The notes under the pieces: model-generated
Seen by the model: the letters and a program-made list of their open reading frames with translations, nothing else
What the model was told of the DNA's origin: nothing
Databases searched by the model: none
Part shown: positions 27,287 through 36,887 of the stretch, one piece after another
How the letters are laid out: every line of letters begins with the position of its first letter
Position numbering within the stretch: position 1 is the first letter of the stretch
Assembly (NCBI GenBank): GCA_050251615.1
Contig: JBFWMM010000003.1
Coordinates: 62,001-126,000 of the forward strand
Reading direction: 5' to 3'
From: Sedimentisphaera sp050251615
GTDB taxonomy: Bacteria > Planctomycetota > Phycisphaerae > Sedimentisphaerales > Sedimentisphaeraceae
Length of the DNA stretch: 64,000 bases
Program-made: the position numbers and the translations under genes

Positions 27287-28105
27287 ATGTTCAAGCGATT
27301 GACAGATAAAGTTGAAAACTACATAAAGAGCTTTTACTGCGATGACGAGTTCATAAACGAACAGGTGGCTCTCAAACACGTGCACACACGGAAAGTTACG
27401 CAAATCATGCAGGAATTGGCCTCGGAGCTTAAGCTTGATGCGTATCTTTGCGAGATTGCCGCCGCCACAGGGCTCCTGCACGATATCGGACGCTTTGAGC
27501 AGGTTAAGAAATACCGCACATTCCTCGATGCGAAAAGCGTAAGCCACGCCCTGCTCGGCATACGTATAATACAGGAGCTTGGCCTGGTGAGCGGCTACGA
27601 CAAAGACTTCCAAGCCAGCGTACTTGCGGCAGTAAAACATCACAGCGACCTTGAAGTCAGCGCGGCCGCCGGCCTTCCCGAGCATGCGGACCTGATGATA
27701 AGAATGATTCGCGATGCCGATAAGCTCGACATATTCCGGGTAATCAAAATAGCATATGAGAAACTTCAATCATCAGGTTTTTCCGAGCAGCAGCTCGTTA
27801 CTTTCGGCATAAGCCGCGCCGAGCTTACCGATGAATGCAGCGAAACGGTGCTCGAAGATCTGCTCAGCCGTCGCCAGGCAAGCTATGGCGAAGTTAAGAC
27901 GATTACAGACAGAAAGCTCCTCCAGCTCTGTTGGGTATTTGACTTCAACTTCTCTCAGTCCCTGATCAAGGCGATCGAAAGCGGACATATCAACTACATA
28001 TTCAACATACTCCCGAAAACCGCGCAGATGGATTTGGTTAAAGCCGAAATCATCGATTATATTTCTGCAAAACTGGCCCATTTCAAGCCGATAACAATAA
28101 GCTGA
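27287..28105 (+). CDS. HD-domain phosphohydrolase
   Basis: A 272-residue soluble protein with a metal-binding HD domain in its first 150 residues: H33, the H65-D66 pair in TGLLHDIGRF, H87, H118 and D145 (RDADKLDIF) line up as in HD phosphohydrolases of the nucleotide or cyclic-nucleotide type. The C-terminal half is helical and not recognised. Substrate unknown. The ATG has no clear ribosome binding site. It is divergent from the PSDPN-repeat gene and 250 bases upstream of citrate synthase. Confidence 0.8.
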   Translation: MFKRLTDKVENYIKSFYCDDEFINEQVALKHVHTRKVTQIMQELASELKLDAYLCEIAAATGLLHDIGRFEQVKKYRTFLDAKSVSHALLGIRIIQELGLVSGYDKDFQASVLAAVKHHSDLEVSAAAGLPEHADLMIRMIRDADKLDIFRVIKIAYEKLQSSGFSEQQLVTFGISRAELTDECSETVLEDLLSRRQASYGEVKTITDRKLLQLCWVFDFNFSQSLIKAIESGHINYIFNILPKTAQMDLVKAEIIDYISAKLAHFKPITIS

Positions 28106-28355
28106 CAGACAAATAACGAAAGCAGATATCAATTTTGATTGCATTTTTTTAGGCATTCACTAAAATTTACCTGCTTTGGTTGCGCATTCATATAATTTGA
28201 CTGACCGGCTCGGCCGTGAAGCCGCCACAACTATAAGTAAGACCTGATTTGCCGCGCAACTTTCCGCACAGATTTGCATTCATAACACATTGGGTTAGAC
28301 GTGGACGACCGGCGTAAAGAGCAGGGAAAGTATTTTAAATATTCATGAGGTGAAC

Positions 28356-29705
28356 ATGGACGACTTCGAGAAGAATTTTCTTACAGAAAAAAGCGCTATT
28401 GCGAAGATCAGCAACAAAATAGACCTTCGTCATTACGAAAACTATAACGTCAAGAGAGGACTGCGTAATTCTGATGGTACCGGCGTACTTGTCGGCTTGA
28501 CTGAAATAGGTGATGTACATGGCTATATCGTTGACGAAAACGAAAAGGTGCCGGTACATGGCTCTCTAAGGTACAGAGGAATAGACATTCAGGACCTCTG
28601 CGACGGATTCATCAAGGAAAAACGTTTCGGCTTCGAAGAGACTTGCTACCTGCTTCTCTTCGGCGAACTGCCCGATAAAAAGACCCTGGCAGATTTTTCC
28701 TCACTGTTGACCTCGTACCGCGCGCTTCCAAGTGATTTTCTTGAGGTGAGCGTAAAGATTCCCAGCACGAACATAATGAATATGCTGGCGAGAAACGTGC
28801 TGATTGCATACTGCTATGACAGTGACCCTGAAAACAGAGACATCCAGAATGTGCTTCGCCAGTGCATGGAGCTTATCGCCAAATTTCCTGTGATGGTGGC
28901 TTATGGCTACCAGAGCAAAATACATTGCTACGACAGGCAGAGCCTCGTTATGCACCGCCCTGATGACAGTCTCGGCACGGCGGAAAATTTTCTGCATATG
29001 ATTCGTCAGGACGGCACTTTCACCCGTATTGAGGCGGAAGTTCTCGACCTCGCTCTCGTTCTACATGCCGAGCACGGCGGAGGTAACAACTCCTCCTTTA
29101 CAACGCACGTGGTAACAAGCTCCAACACCGATGTTTACTCCTCTATAACCGCGGCCATCGGCTCGCTTAAAGGGCTCAAGCACGGGGGCGCAAACCTGCG
29201 AGTAATCGAAATGATGGACGACATCATGGCCAACGTAAAGGACTGGTCAAGCGAAAGTGAAGTGTCAGATTACATCTCAAAAATCATACGCAAAGAAGCG
29301 TTTGACCGCTCAGGTCTCGTCTATGGCATGGGACACGCCGTTTACACAAAGAGCGACCCACGTGCAATCATATTCAAGAGCAAAGTTGAAGAGCTCGTTA
29401 AAGAAAAGGGCTGCCATGAGGAATTTGAGCTGTACCGCAACATCGAAAAGCTCACGCCGCAGATTTTCTCGGACGTGAAGAAAAGTGATAAGGTAATCAG
29501 TGCAAATGTTGACTTCTATTCGGGCTTCGTTTACAAGATTCTGGGAATCCCGACAGACCTCTACACACCCATCTTTGCCATGTCCCGCGTTGCAGGTTGG
29601 AGCGCGCATATACTTGAGGAAATGATCAGCGGCGGCCGTATAATCAGGCCGGCATACAAAAACGTTTCAAAGAAAAAGCCTTACATACCGATTCTTGAAC
29701 GCTGA
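28356..29705 (+). CDS. gltA: Citrate synthase family enzyme
   Basis: A 449-residue citrate (or methylcitrate) synthase condensing acetyl-CoA with oxaloacetate. The catalytic His lies in LHAEHGGGNNSSFTTH, the second His in GLKHGGAN, and the Asp in GMGHAVYTKSDPRA. The N-terminal part has the GSLRYRGIDIQDLC motif seen in all members. Compared with short citrate synthases it has a longer N-terminal region and an IHCYDRQSLVMHRPDD insertion, as in several anaerobe-type enzymes. ATG 28356 has GAGGTGA before it; the GTG two codons earlier is part of that site. A strong terminator follows. Confidence 0.9.
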   Translation: MDDFEKNFLTEKSAIAKISNKIDLRHYENYNVKRGLRNSDGTGVLVGLTEIGDVHGYIVDENEKVPVHGSLRYRGIDIQDLCDGFIKEKRFGFEETCYLLLFGELPDKKTLADFSSLLTSYRALPSDFLEVSVKIPSTNIMNMLARNVLIAYCYDSDPENRDIQNVLRQCMELIAKFPVMVAYGYQSKIHCYDRQSLVMHRPDDSLGTAENFLHMIRQDGTFTRIEAEVLDLALVLHAEHGGGNNSSFTTHVVTSSNTDVYSSITAAIGSLKGLKHGGANLRVIEMMDDIMANVKDWSSESEVSDYISKIIRKEAFDRSGLVYGMGHAVYTKSDPRAIIFKSKVEELVKEKGCHEEFELYRNIEKLTPQIFSDVKKSDKVISANVDFYSGFVYKILGIPTDLYTPIFAMSRVAGWSAHILEEMISGGRIIRPAYKNVSKKKPYIPILER

Positions 29706-29724
29706 GGTTGAGGAAAAAATTTAG

Positions 29725-29759
29725 AGGGAGCCTGCATGGCGCTCCCTTTCTTTATTTTA
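29725..29759 (+). terminator. Intrinsic terminator after citrate synthase
   Basis: AGGGAGC pairs perfectly with GCTCCCT around a nine-base loop and is followed by TTCTTTATTTT. It starts 20 bases after the stop codon. Confidence 0.85.
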
Positions 29760-29778
29760 CAAAATCCGGATTGACCAA

Positions 29779-30729
29779 ATGGAACTCAATTTATTTACCG
29801 CAATTCTGCTTAATGTTGCAGGCATTTACCTGCTTTGCAGTGGAGCCAACTGGCTTGTTGACGGTGCAGTTTCTCTCTCAATCAGAGCGGGCGTCAGTAC
29901 GCTTGTAGCAGGTCTTACGGTCGTCTCAATCGGGACAAGCGCTCCTGAGGCAGCTTCGAGCATTGTAGCTACGCTTCAGGGCAACGGCTCGGCGGCTCTG
30001 GGAAATGTATTCGGCTCCAACATAGCAAACCTTGCCCTTATCGGCGGTATATGTGCCCTGATTCGCCCTATGAAGGTCTCGAGGCGTGTCGTACGCAGTG
30101 AACTCACAGTGATGAATGTGGTAACACTGATGATGCTGGTACTGATATGGAACCTCAAACTTTCACGACCGGAGGGCGCCGTACTTGCAGTTGTTTTTGC
30201 ATTGCTGATTTATATCTTGATAGTCTCGGCTCTTAAGGGCAAAGGTCTCGTCGAGCCGGAACCTGTGGAAGTGAAAGATTTGAGCATTTTTGCTGCCGTT
30301 GGCCTCACTGTCGCAGGACTTGTCGCTCTCACAGGAGGCGCAAAGATGGCGGTAAGCGGCGCGGTGTTTATAGGAAAAACGGCCGGTCTCAGCGATGCGG
30401 TAATCGGCCTTACAATAATAGCAATTGGAACAAGCCTGCCGGAGCTCATTACCTGCGTAACAGCCTCGCTTAAAGGCTATGATGATATTTCTGTGGGCAA
30501 TCTGATAGGCTCAAACATATTCAATATGATGTTTGTAACAGGGTTGGCTTCACTTGTTAAGCCGTTTGAGTTTGCGGCAAGGTTGAGAAATTTTGATTTT
30601 GCGGTTGTAATTGCAACCGGACTCATCTTCCAAGCCTTCGCAACACGCCGCATTATAGGTAAAACAGGTGGCGTTCTGTTGCTCGCGATTTACTCCGTCT
30701 ATACGGCGTTCATCCTGTTCGTGCGGTAA
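29779..30729 (+). CDS. Calcium/sodium antiporter, CaCA family (YrbG type)
   Basis: A 316-residue inner-membrane exchanger with ten or so hydrophobic segments in two inverted halves. The alpha-repeats that bind the ion are VVSIGTSAPEAASSIVATLQG with GNVFGSNIANLALIGG in the first half and IIAIGTSLPELITCVTASLKG with GNLIGSNIFNMMFVTG in the second. The first repeat reads GTSAPEAA where GTSxPEL is usual, a mild change. It follows the citrate synthase terminator by 20 bases, so either read-through or an unseen promoter drives it. Convergent with the AsmA-like gene. Confidence 0.92.
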   Translation: MELNLFTAILLNVAGIYLLCSGANWLVDGAVSLSIRAGVSTLVAGLTVVSIGTSAPEAASSIVATLQGNGSAALGNVFGSNIANLALIGGICALIRPMKVSRRVVRSELTVMNVVTLMMLVLIWNLKLSRPEGAVLAVVFALLIYILIVSALKGKGLVEPEPVEVKDLSIFAAVGLTVAGLVALTGGAKMAVSGAVFIGKTAGLSDAVIGLTIIAIGTSLPELITCVTASLKGYDDISVGNLIGSNIFNMMFVTGLASLVKPFEFAARLRNFDFAVVIATGLIFQAFATRRIIGKTGGVLLLAIYSVYTAFILFVR

Positions 30730-30759
30730 AAAGATTGTAGCATCAGCTCCAGCTCTGCC

Positions 30760-33700
30760 CTATCGACTGAAACCAAGCGTTTTTGTCTTAAAAACCGGCT
30801 TATCGAGCGTGCCGTTTATGTTTACCTCCGCAATGAGGCTGCCGAGTACGTTGAGCAGGTCGCTACCTAAATATTTTTTATCAAACATATAGACCCCCAT
30901 TTTGAGCTGGAGCTCTCTGGAATCAAGGGCAAGCATGCCACTGCCCTGGAGGCGAAGGTCTTCGAGTTGAATGATAAGGTCATTGATAATGAGCGTATTG
31001 CCGTCGATATAGTTGCGCGCGGTAATGCTTTTTATTGTGCTCTGCTCGCGTACGCTTGCAAAGATGCTCGAAAGGATCTGGTCTATAATGTGCTTGTGGG
31101 TTATTTTGCCGTCTTCAATGAATATATTCAGCTGCCCGCGCCGTTTCTCCGGTTCGGTAATATTTCCCTCCAGGTTCAGTTCCGCCGTCAAGAGACCGTT
31201 CATTCCGAAGCCACTTTCTGGGCCAACAATATCCGCAAGCAGTTTTTGCACATCCACGCTTGCCATAACCAACGATAAACTGTATGAGCGAACATTTTCC
31301 TCGTCTATGCTAATGCCCAAACCAAACGTGCCGGAACCATCGTATGCGCGCAAAAAACCGGCACGCCCGGGGTGCAGCCCATCTTTATCAAGCTCGAACG
31401 CGTAGCTGATTTCGTCAAAGACTACTCCGTGGAAAACGGTTTGTCCAAGCGCCAGATCACCGGCAAGCTGTTCTAAGCTACCAGAGCTTATGCGCCCGCT
31501 ACAGAGCAAAGAGCCTGCCAACTCGCCAAAACCGCTTACCGTCTTCTGACGAAGCCCCCTGAAATTTATGACGGCATCCTGAAAGCTCGCCAGAGCACCC
31601 TCAAATTCACAGTCTCCCGCTGACAAATCCGCAATACCTGTAATGACGTAATCGCTTGCCGGAGCAAATTTCTCAATCTCAATTCCTTCTGCAACCATGC
31701 TCACCTTACCCGCCGGCACCTCGCCCAATTCCACATTACCTTCCACTTTGAGCTCCGCTTTCTCAATTCCTTCGGGAATCGCCTTAACACTGAACTGCGC
31801 GGTAGCAGGGCCCGTGCCGGCTTCGCATTGCAGGGAGCCTGTCGCGCCGATAAAGCGATGTTCCGCGAAAGTTACCGTATTGCCGTGAAGAGTAATATCC
31901 GCCTTAACGCTTTGGATGCCGTCTTTGATTTCGGCGTGCGCATTCACCCCCACTTGCCCGCCAAGCAACTCGCTCTCAACGCCCGCAATCTCCTTCAGAC
32001 TCACCGCGCTGATGGAATCTGTCTGCAAGTCTGCGGCGAAGGAAATCAGCTTGCCGTCAGAGAGCATGCCATTGCCGCTTGCCCGCACTGCCGCTCCTGC
32101 CAGCAGGCCTGAGGCATTAGTTACGACAAGCTTATCACCTGTCAGAGAAACTTCAAAACGAGGTTTCTCCACAAGAAGTTTTTCGGGCAGGTACTCGATG
32201 CTCTCCCCGCTCACCTGCGCTGTAAGCTCAAGGCTTCTGTTCTCTCCACTGCGCACGGTGCGACAGGTAAAGTCAGCGGTAGCGTTAAGCGAATAATTAG
32301 AAAAGTTCGTAGCAATGTTCTGGGGCAGTGAATCGACCAGCTTTTTGTCGAGAGCGAAGTCTTCGGCAAAAACGGTAAAATCATAATCGGGCGTATCCTC
32401 CGCATCGAAGATGTCGATCGTCTGAGAGCTGTCAACGCGCCCCTCTATGCGGAGTTTGCCTTTGCCTTTGCCGGCAACCAGCGAATCAATATAAAGCGCC
32501 TCGGGAGTTATCCGCATATGCCCCGTAATATTTTCGAGTGGATACGGTATATCACGGTAACAGACGGAGCAATCGTGGGGATAAAGGTCTATTTCGAAAC
32601 GCCTGCCGGATTGCAGGCTTCTTGTGAAGTGGATTCGTGCTCCGGAATTACCGGAGGGCGCAAAGAGCAGCCATGCCTTTTTGCGGCTGTCTGAAAGGCT
32701 ACTGTACAGAAGCTCGTCAACGGGGATCGATTCGGTGCTGAGTGTAATATCGCAATCGGGGAATTCGGCCTCGGGAGAAAGCTTGTACATATCGCGCCAA
32801 CCGGAAACAACAGCTTCCATAGGCCCGTTGACGCAGGCTAAATCCACATAAGCCCGCGCAGAATCAAACGTAATTGCTCCGCTCACACTTACCGGATATG
32901 GAAATTTATGGTAAAGTACATCCATATCAGAAAGGATTACTTTGCCGGTAATCTCCGGGGGCGCTCCATAAACTCCGCTTGCCGCGAAGTCAATATCGCA
33001 AACACCCTGCGGTTGATACTCTGCAAAAGGCCGTTTTTCACTCTCACCTATAAGCTCGAACAGCTCATCGCAATAGACAAAGCTGTTTGCCGTATTGTCC
33101 GCGGCAACTCGAAGCTCGCCCGCCCGCATCTCAAAATCATACTCTACTCGCTCGCTCGCTATGGCTCGCAAAGACGCACTGAAACTCGTTTCGCCCGCGT
33201 TGAAACCGAGCGAGGCGTTCAGTATGCCAGCCGGATCAAGCGATGCGGACAAGTCTATATCTCTTGCCTGCCAGAAACTGCCTGGCACCGCCGCGTTGAC
33301 GCGGCCCCGCATACCAAGACGCTTAACGGAATCTGTGTTTATCGTGAAATTGAGGTTTGATTCGGGAAAGAGAGACTCCTCATCTGTTTGCAACGAGAGC
33401 TTCAACTGCCCTGCCTCAGGCTTACTGAAGGCAAAATCAATCAGCCTGATTGTGCCACGGGAACTATCAACAGCAACCGCCCCCACTTTTATTTCCGGCA
33501 GATTATCCGCATCGAAAGCAATTATCCTCGCTGCGAGATCAAGCAGAAGCTGTTCGGGAGGCAGTTCGAATGAGCCGGTACCATCTCTCAACCCGGCTTT
33601 CGCACTGCGGGCGTTTAGAGAAGTGCAGCGAGGGTGCAAAGCGCCTGCCGAGAAAAAATCTATCCCGAATTCAGCCTGCTGAATAACAAGAGTGAGATGC

Positions 33701-33900
33701 TCCCCCGAAAACCGCATGTCTGAAAAAACAATTGCGTTATTTTTATACTTCAAGCCTGAATACTCAAGCGAAAACCCGTTTTCAGCCAAACGGTCGCAGG
33801 CGCTGTGCTTGAAATGTACGGCCACGCCAAGAAGCAACGCTGCCGCGCTCGTAGCACAAAGGGCGAAAATGAGCAGAGCTGTAAATAACTTCTTCTTCAT
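30760..33900 (-). CDS. Large AsmA-like / YdbH-type envelope protein
   Basis: A 1046-residue protein with a single N-terminal membrane helix (about residues 4-25) and a long, almost entirely beta-strand body, as expected for the repeating beta-groove lipid-transfer proteins (AsmA, TamB, YdbH). The C-terminal segment with GFGMNGLLTAELNLEGNIT, then GQLNIFIEDGKI, LRLQGSGMLALDSRELQLKM and VNINGTLDKPVFKTKT matches the AsmA-like C-terminal pattern. Likely role: phospholipid movement between inner and outer membranes. I start at ATG 33900. A TTGCTT/TATATA pair just upstream would place the transcription start only a few bases before it, and no ribosome binding site is visible. Confidence 0.75.
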   Translation of the reverse strand: MKKKLFTALLIFALCATSAAALLLGVAVHFKHSACDRLAENGFSLEYSGLKYKNNAIVFSDMRFSGEHLTLVIQQAEFGIDFFSAGALHPRCTSLNARSAKAGLRDGTGSFELPPEQLLLDLAARIIAFDADNLPEIKVGAVAVDSSRGTIRLIDFAFSKPEAGQLKLSLQTDEESLFPESNLNFTINTDSVKRLGMRGRVNAAVPGSFWQARDIDLSASLDPAGILNASLGFNAGETSFSASLRAIASERVEYDFEMRAGELRVAADNTANSFVYCDELFELIGESEKRPFAEYQPQGVCDIDFAASGVYGAPPEITGKVILSDMDVLYHKFPYPVSVSGAITFDSARAYVDLACVNGPMEAVVSGWRDMYKLSPEAEFPDCDITLSTESIPVDELLYSSLSDSRKKAWLLFAPSGNSGARIHFTRSLQSGRRFEIDLYPHDCSVCYRDIPYPLENITGHMRITPEALYIDSLVAGKGKGKLRIEGRVDSSQTIDIFDAEDTPDYDFTVFAEDFALDKKLVDSLPQNIATNFSNYSLNATADFTCRTVRSGENRSLELTAQVSGESIEYLPEKLLVEKPRFEVSLTGDKLVVTNASGLLAGAAVRASGNGMLSDGKLISFAADLQTDSISAVSLKEIAGVESELLGGQVGVNAHAEIKDGIQSVKADITLHGNTVTFAEHRFIGATGSLQCEAGTGPATAQFSVKAIPEGIEKAELKVEGNVELGEVPAGKVSMVAEGIEIEKFAPASDYVITGIADLSAGDCEFEGALASFQDAVINFRGLRQKTVSGFGELAGSLLCSGRISSGSLEQLAGDLALGQTVFHGVVFDEISYAFELDKDGLHPGRAGFLRAYDGSGTFGLGISIDEENVRSYSLSLVMASVDVQKLLADIVGPESGFGMNGLLTAELNLEGNITEPEKRRGQLNIFIEDGKITHKHIIDQILSSIFASVREQSTIKSITARNYIDGNTLIINDLIIQLEDLRLQGSGMLALDSRELQLKMGVYMFDKKYLGSDLLNVLGSLIAEVNINGTLDKPVFKTKTLGFSR

Positions 33901-33967
33901 ATCAGTTATGATATATAAAATCAATTACGCCGACAAGCAAATAACAACTCCCTGAGCGTAAAGTATG

Positions 33968-33996
33968 AAAAAAGCCCCACGGCGTACCGTAGGGCT
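33968..33996 (-). terminator. Intrinsic terminator after tRNA-Pro
   Basis: On the minus strand a ten-pair stem AGCCCTACGG/CCGTGGGGCT (one G-T pair) closes a TACG tetraloop, of the very stable UNCG class in RNA, followed by six T. Confidence 0.95.
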
Positions 33997-34003
33997 CTTA
34001 TAT

Positions 34004-34077
34004 CGGGGTGAGAGGATTCGAACCTCCGACCTTTGCGTCCCGAACGCAACGCTCTAGCCAAGCTGAGCCACACCCCG
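34004..34077 (-). tRNA. tRNA-Pro(CGG)
   Basis: A 74-base cloverleaf on the minus strand. Acceptor CGGGGTG pairs with CACCCCG. The anticodon stem TTGCG/CGCAA encloses loop TTCGGGA (anticodon CGG). The T arm is CGGAGGTTCGAATCCTCTC. The D arm GCTCAGCTTGGCTAGAGC is normal. No CCA is encoded. A strong promoter upstream and terminator downstream make it a single-gene unit. Confidence 0.96.
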
Positions 34078-34097
34078 GAAAATTGAAAGGATTATGC

Positions 34098-34125
34098 ATT
34101 GTAACGTTCAGGCGCTTTCTGTCAA
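34098..34125 (-). promoter_or_regulatory. Promoter of tRNA-Pro
   Basis: On the minus strand a consensus TTGACA, a 16-base spacer and TACAAT, ending about 20 bases before the mature tRNA. Confidence 0.75.
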
Positions 34126-34174
34126 TACAATGAGAGAGCCGGATGCATTTTTTTGCGCACAAATCTCATATTGC

Positions 34175-34235
34175 GGATTGCATTTTGTCTGCTTTCATTA
34201 AGATATATTGGGTAGTTGCATCCAAAATGCAAATC
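34175..34235. promoter_or_regulatory. Inverted repeat upstream of the GH31 gene
   Basis: GATTGCATTTTG (34176-34187) is mirrored by CAAAATGCAAATC (34223-34235), an almost perfect inverted match with one extra base, about 35 bases apart; a third related GGATGCATTTT copy starts at 34141. This lies directly before the GH31 start and could be paired binding sites. No clear promoter with good spacing was found here. Confidence 0.3.
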
Positions 34236-34258
34236 AGCGTTGTTTAAGGTAAATTGAA

Positions 34259-36724
34259 ATGGTTAGAAACATGAGACACCTTAGCTTTTTATTCCTGCTG
34301 GCTTCAGTTTGTCAGCTTAGCGCATCAGCGAGTACATTTGACAACATCAAGCGCTATCCGAATGGTGCAGAGATTCGGCTTGACGATTCGTTGCTGCGAA
34401 TCGAATTTACAACTCAACGGATTGTTCATGTTCGGGCCACAAAAAACGAAAGCTGGAGCAAAGAAAAGAGCCTGATGCTCGCAGGCAGCGAGAGGCCCGT
34501 ATGCAGGATTGAGGCAGAGCAGAGCGGGCAAACCCTGAAATTAAGCTCATCAGAGCTTGTTGTCGTGGTATCGCTCGAAACCGGCGCCATCTCCTACCAC
34601 TGCCCTGACGGCAAGCTGCTTGCAACGGAAGCAGAAAGCCCGCGCTCATTCAGGGAGGTTGACGTTGTCAAGTCTTTGCCCGTAACGGACAGCATCAGAA
34701 AGGTGCAGACCGTTGACGGCGAGCGGGAAGTCGCAGGCAGATACGAGGTAAAAAAAGACCGCCGAGCCTGGGAGGCGATGGTTCAATTTAAACTTGCCGC
34801 CGATGAAGCTCTTTACGGGCTTGGCTTTGATGAGCAGGACGACCTGAACCTGCGCGGCAAATCAAAACGACTCTACCAGCACAATATGCGTATCGTTGTC
34901 CCTTCGCTTGTGTCAACGAAAGGTTACGGGCTTTTATTCGATGCGTATTGCGCAATGAGCTTCGAGGATAACGAGCGTGGAATGTCGATGTCGTTTGATG
35001 TCGTTGACCAGCTTGACTACTACTTCATCTACGGCCCCGATATGGATGGAGTTGTATCAGGCTACCGCGAGCTTACGGGTAGAGCAACACTGATGCCGAA
35101 ATGGGCCTACGGCTATGTGCAGTCGAAAGAGCGCTACGCGACACAGGACGACCTGCTCAACACCCTCAGTGAGTTCAGGAGACGCCAAATCCCCATTGAT
35201 GTGATTGTGCAGGACTGGAACTACTGGAAGCCGAACTGCTGGGGCAGCTTTGTTCCCGAGGAAAGCCGTTACCCCGACTTGACCGCGATGTGCGAGCGGG
35301 TGCACGAGCAGAACGCACACATTATGATTTCGATCTGGCCCAACCCGAGCGATATAGATGAGCCGGGCAGAGAGATTAGAAAAGCCGGCTATATGCTGAG
35401 CGGTTCGAGCTATGTTGATTTCTTCAACGAGGCCGCAGGCGATATGTACTTCGATTATGTATGGCAGTACCTAGGCAGACATGGCATTGACTCGTGGTGG
35501 TGCGATTCAACGGAGCCGGAAGTTAAAGACTGGGGCGAAAGAGAGCGTCCGACCAACGCCGATGAGCTTAATATCAACGGCCTCGCCAACATAATAGACC
35601 CGCAGTTGCTCAACGCCTATGGACTGGCAGACTCACAGATGTTCTACGACAACTGGAGGAAGCAGACGAAAAACAAGCGCCTTGTAAATCTGACTCGCTC
35701 GGGCTTTGCCGGCAGCCAGGCTGTCGGGGCGGTTGTCTGGACGGGAGATATTTCCGCGAACTGGTCAACGCTTGCTCAGCAGGTTGCCGCGATGCTCAAT
35801 TTCAGCGCCTCAGGCAATCCGTATGTAACAACCGATATCGGCGCATTTTTCGTAAGAAAGCAGGGCCAATGGTTCCGGAACGGCGATTACGATCGAGGCT
35901 CTGAAGACCTCGGCTATCGCGAGCTCTATACAAGATGGCTCCAGTTCGGTTCATTTTTGACAATGTTCCGAAGCCATGGTACCGATACCGCGAGAGAGCC
36001 ATGGCGGTTCGGCGAGCCGGGCACGCCCTTCTACGACTCCATTGTATCAGCAATAGATTTGCGCTATCGCCTGATGCCGCATTTCTATTCTCTCGGAGCA
36101 AAACTCTACCACGAAAACTCCTCTTTTGTGCGTCCCGTTGCTTTTGATTATCCGAGCGACATCAACACACACGACCTGAAAACTCAAATGCTTGTTGGTG
36201 AGAGTATTATGGTCTGCCCGGTTCTGAAGCCGATGTACTATGAAGCAGGTTCAAAGCCTCTGGACAACGCAAGCAAGACAATAGAAGTCTATTTGCCGCA
36301 GGGCACGTGGTTTGATTTTCTGAGCGAAAAGCAGCTTGCAGGTGGCAAAACCATTACCGCAGAGGCTCCGATTTCGCGTATTCCGATATATGTAAAATCG
36401 GGCAGCATTCTGCCGATGGGCCCTAAGCTGCAATATGCCGACGAAAAGCCGAGCGCCCCGATAGAGCTCAGAGTATATCCGGGCGCTGACGCGGAGTACC
36501 TCTTTTACGAAGACGCCGGCGATGGCTGGGGCTATGAAAACGGTGAGTTTTCAACTGCAAAGTTCACTTGGGATGATGACGAGCGCAAGCTCACTATAGG
36601 TGCCCGCAAAGGAAGCTTCGATGGAATGCTCAAGGAGCGCGAGATCAACGTAGTTGTAGTCGGTGAGGGGAAAAAGGCGACTGTAAATTACAAGGGGCAG
36701 CTCGTTACGGCACCATGCAATTAA
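34259..36724 (+). CDS. GH31 family alpha-glycosidase (alpha-glucosidase / alpha-xylosidase), secreted
   Basis: An 821-residue retaining glycosidase with a signal peptide (residues 1-24, SASAS). The nucleophile is D416 in WWCDSTEPE and the acid/base D497 in VVWTGDISANW. The domain order is N-terminal beta-sandwich, (beta/alpha)8 barrel from about residue 255 (TGRATLMPKWAYGYVQS), proximal and distal C-terminal beta domains, and a DUF5110-like end (YEDAGDGWGYENGEF). The substrate could be alpha-glucoside or alpha-xyloside. AAGGTAA precedes the ATG; another ATG four codons later is possible. Transcribed alone between tRNA-Pro and the nuclease-like gene. Confidence 0.92.
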   Translation: MVRNMRHLSFLFLLASVCQLSASASTFDNIKRYPNGAEIRLDDSLLRIEFTTQRIVHVRATKNESWSKEKSLMLAGSERPVCRIEAEQSGQTLKLSSSELVVVVSLETGAISYHCPDGKLLATEAESPRSFREVDVVKSLPVTDSIRKVQTVDGEREVAGRYEVKKDRRAWEAMVQFKLAADEALYGLGFDEQDDLNLRGKSKRLYQHNMRIVVPSLVSTKGYGLLFDAYCAMSFEDNERGMSMSFDVVDQLDYYFIYGPDMDGVVSGYRELTGRATLMPKWAYGYVQSKERYATQDDLLNTLSEFRRRQIPIDVIVQDWNYWKPNCWGSFVPEESRYPDLTAMCERVHEQNAHIMISIWPNPSDIDEPGREIRKAGYMLSGSSYVDFFNEAAGDMYFDYVWQYLGRHGIDSWWCDSTEPEVKDWGERERPTNADELNINGLANIIDPQLLNAYGLADSQMFYDNWRKQTKNKRLVNLTRSGFAGSQAVGAVVWTGDISANWSTLAQQVAAMLNFSASGNPYVTTDIGAFFVRKQGQWFRNGDYDRGSEDLGYRELYTRWLQFGSFLTMFRSHGTDTAREPWRFGEPGTPFYDSIVSAIDLRYRLMPHFYSLGAKLYHENSSFVRPVAFDYPSDINTHDLKTQMLVGESIMVCPVLKPMYYEAGSKPLDNASKTIEVYLPQGTWFDFLSEKQLAGGKTITAEAPISRIPIYVKSGSILPMGPKLQYADEKPSAPIELRVYPGADAEYLFYEDAGDGWGYENGEFSTAKFTWDDDERKLTIGARKGSFDGMLKEREINVVVVGEGKKATVNYKGQLVTAPCN

Positions 36725-36887
36725 CTAAAAATCACGCTTAACGGCAGGACATAATCCAACTCTCTTCGCACAACAGACCATGGCAGACGGCGGTTCTTAC
36801 TGTGTCTTTGTTCCCGCGAGCCTATGGGTTGATCCGGGATGTTAAAACATGATGAAGTAAGACACCACAACCAAACCACCATCTCTC

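Noticed and set aside
28106..28355. Riboswitch or small RNA before citrate synthase
   Set aside because: The 250-base space contains a TATAAT at 28191 without a matching -35 and a weak GC hairpin; no known riboswitch core could be recognised.
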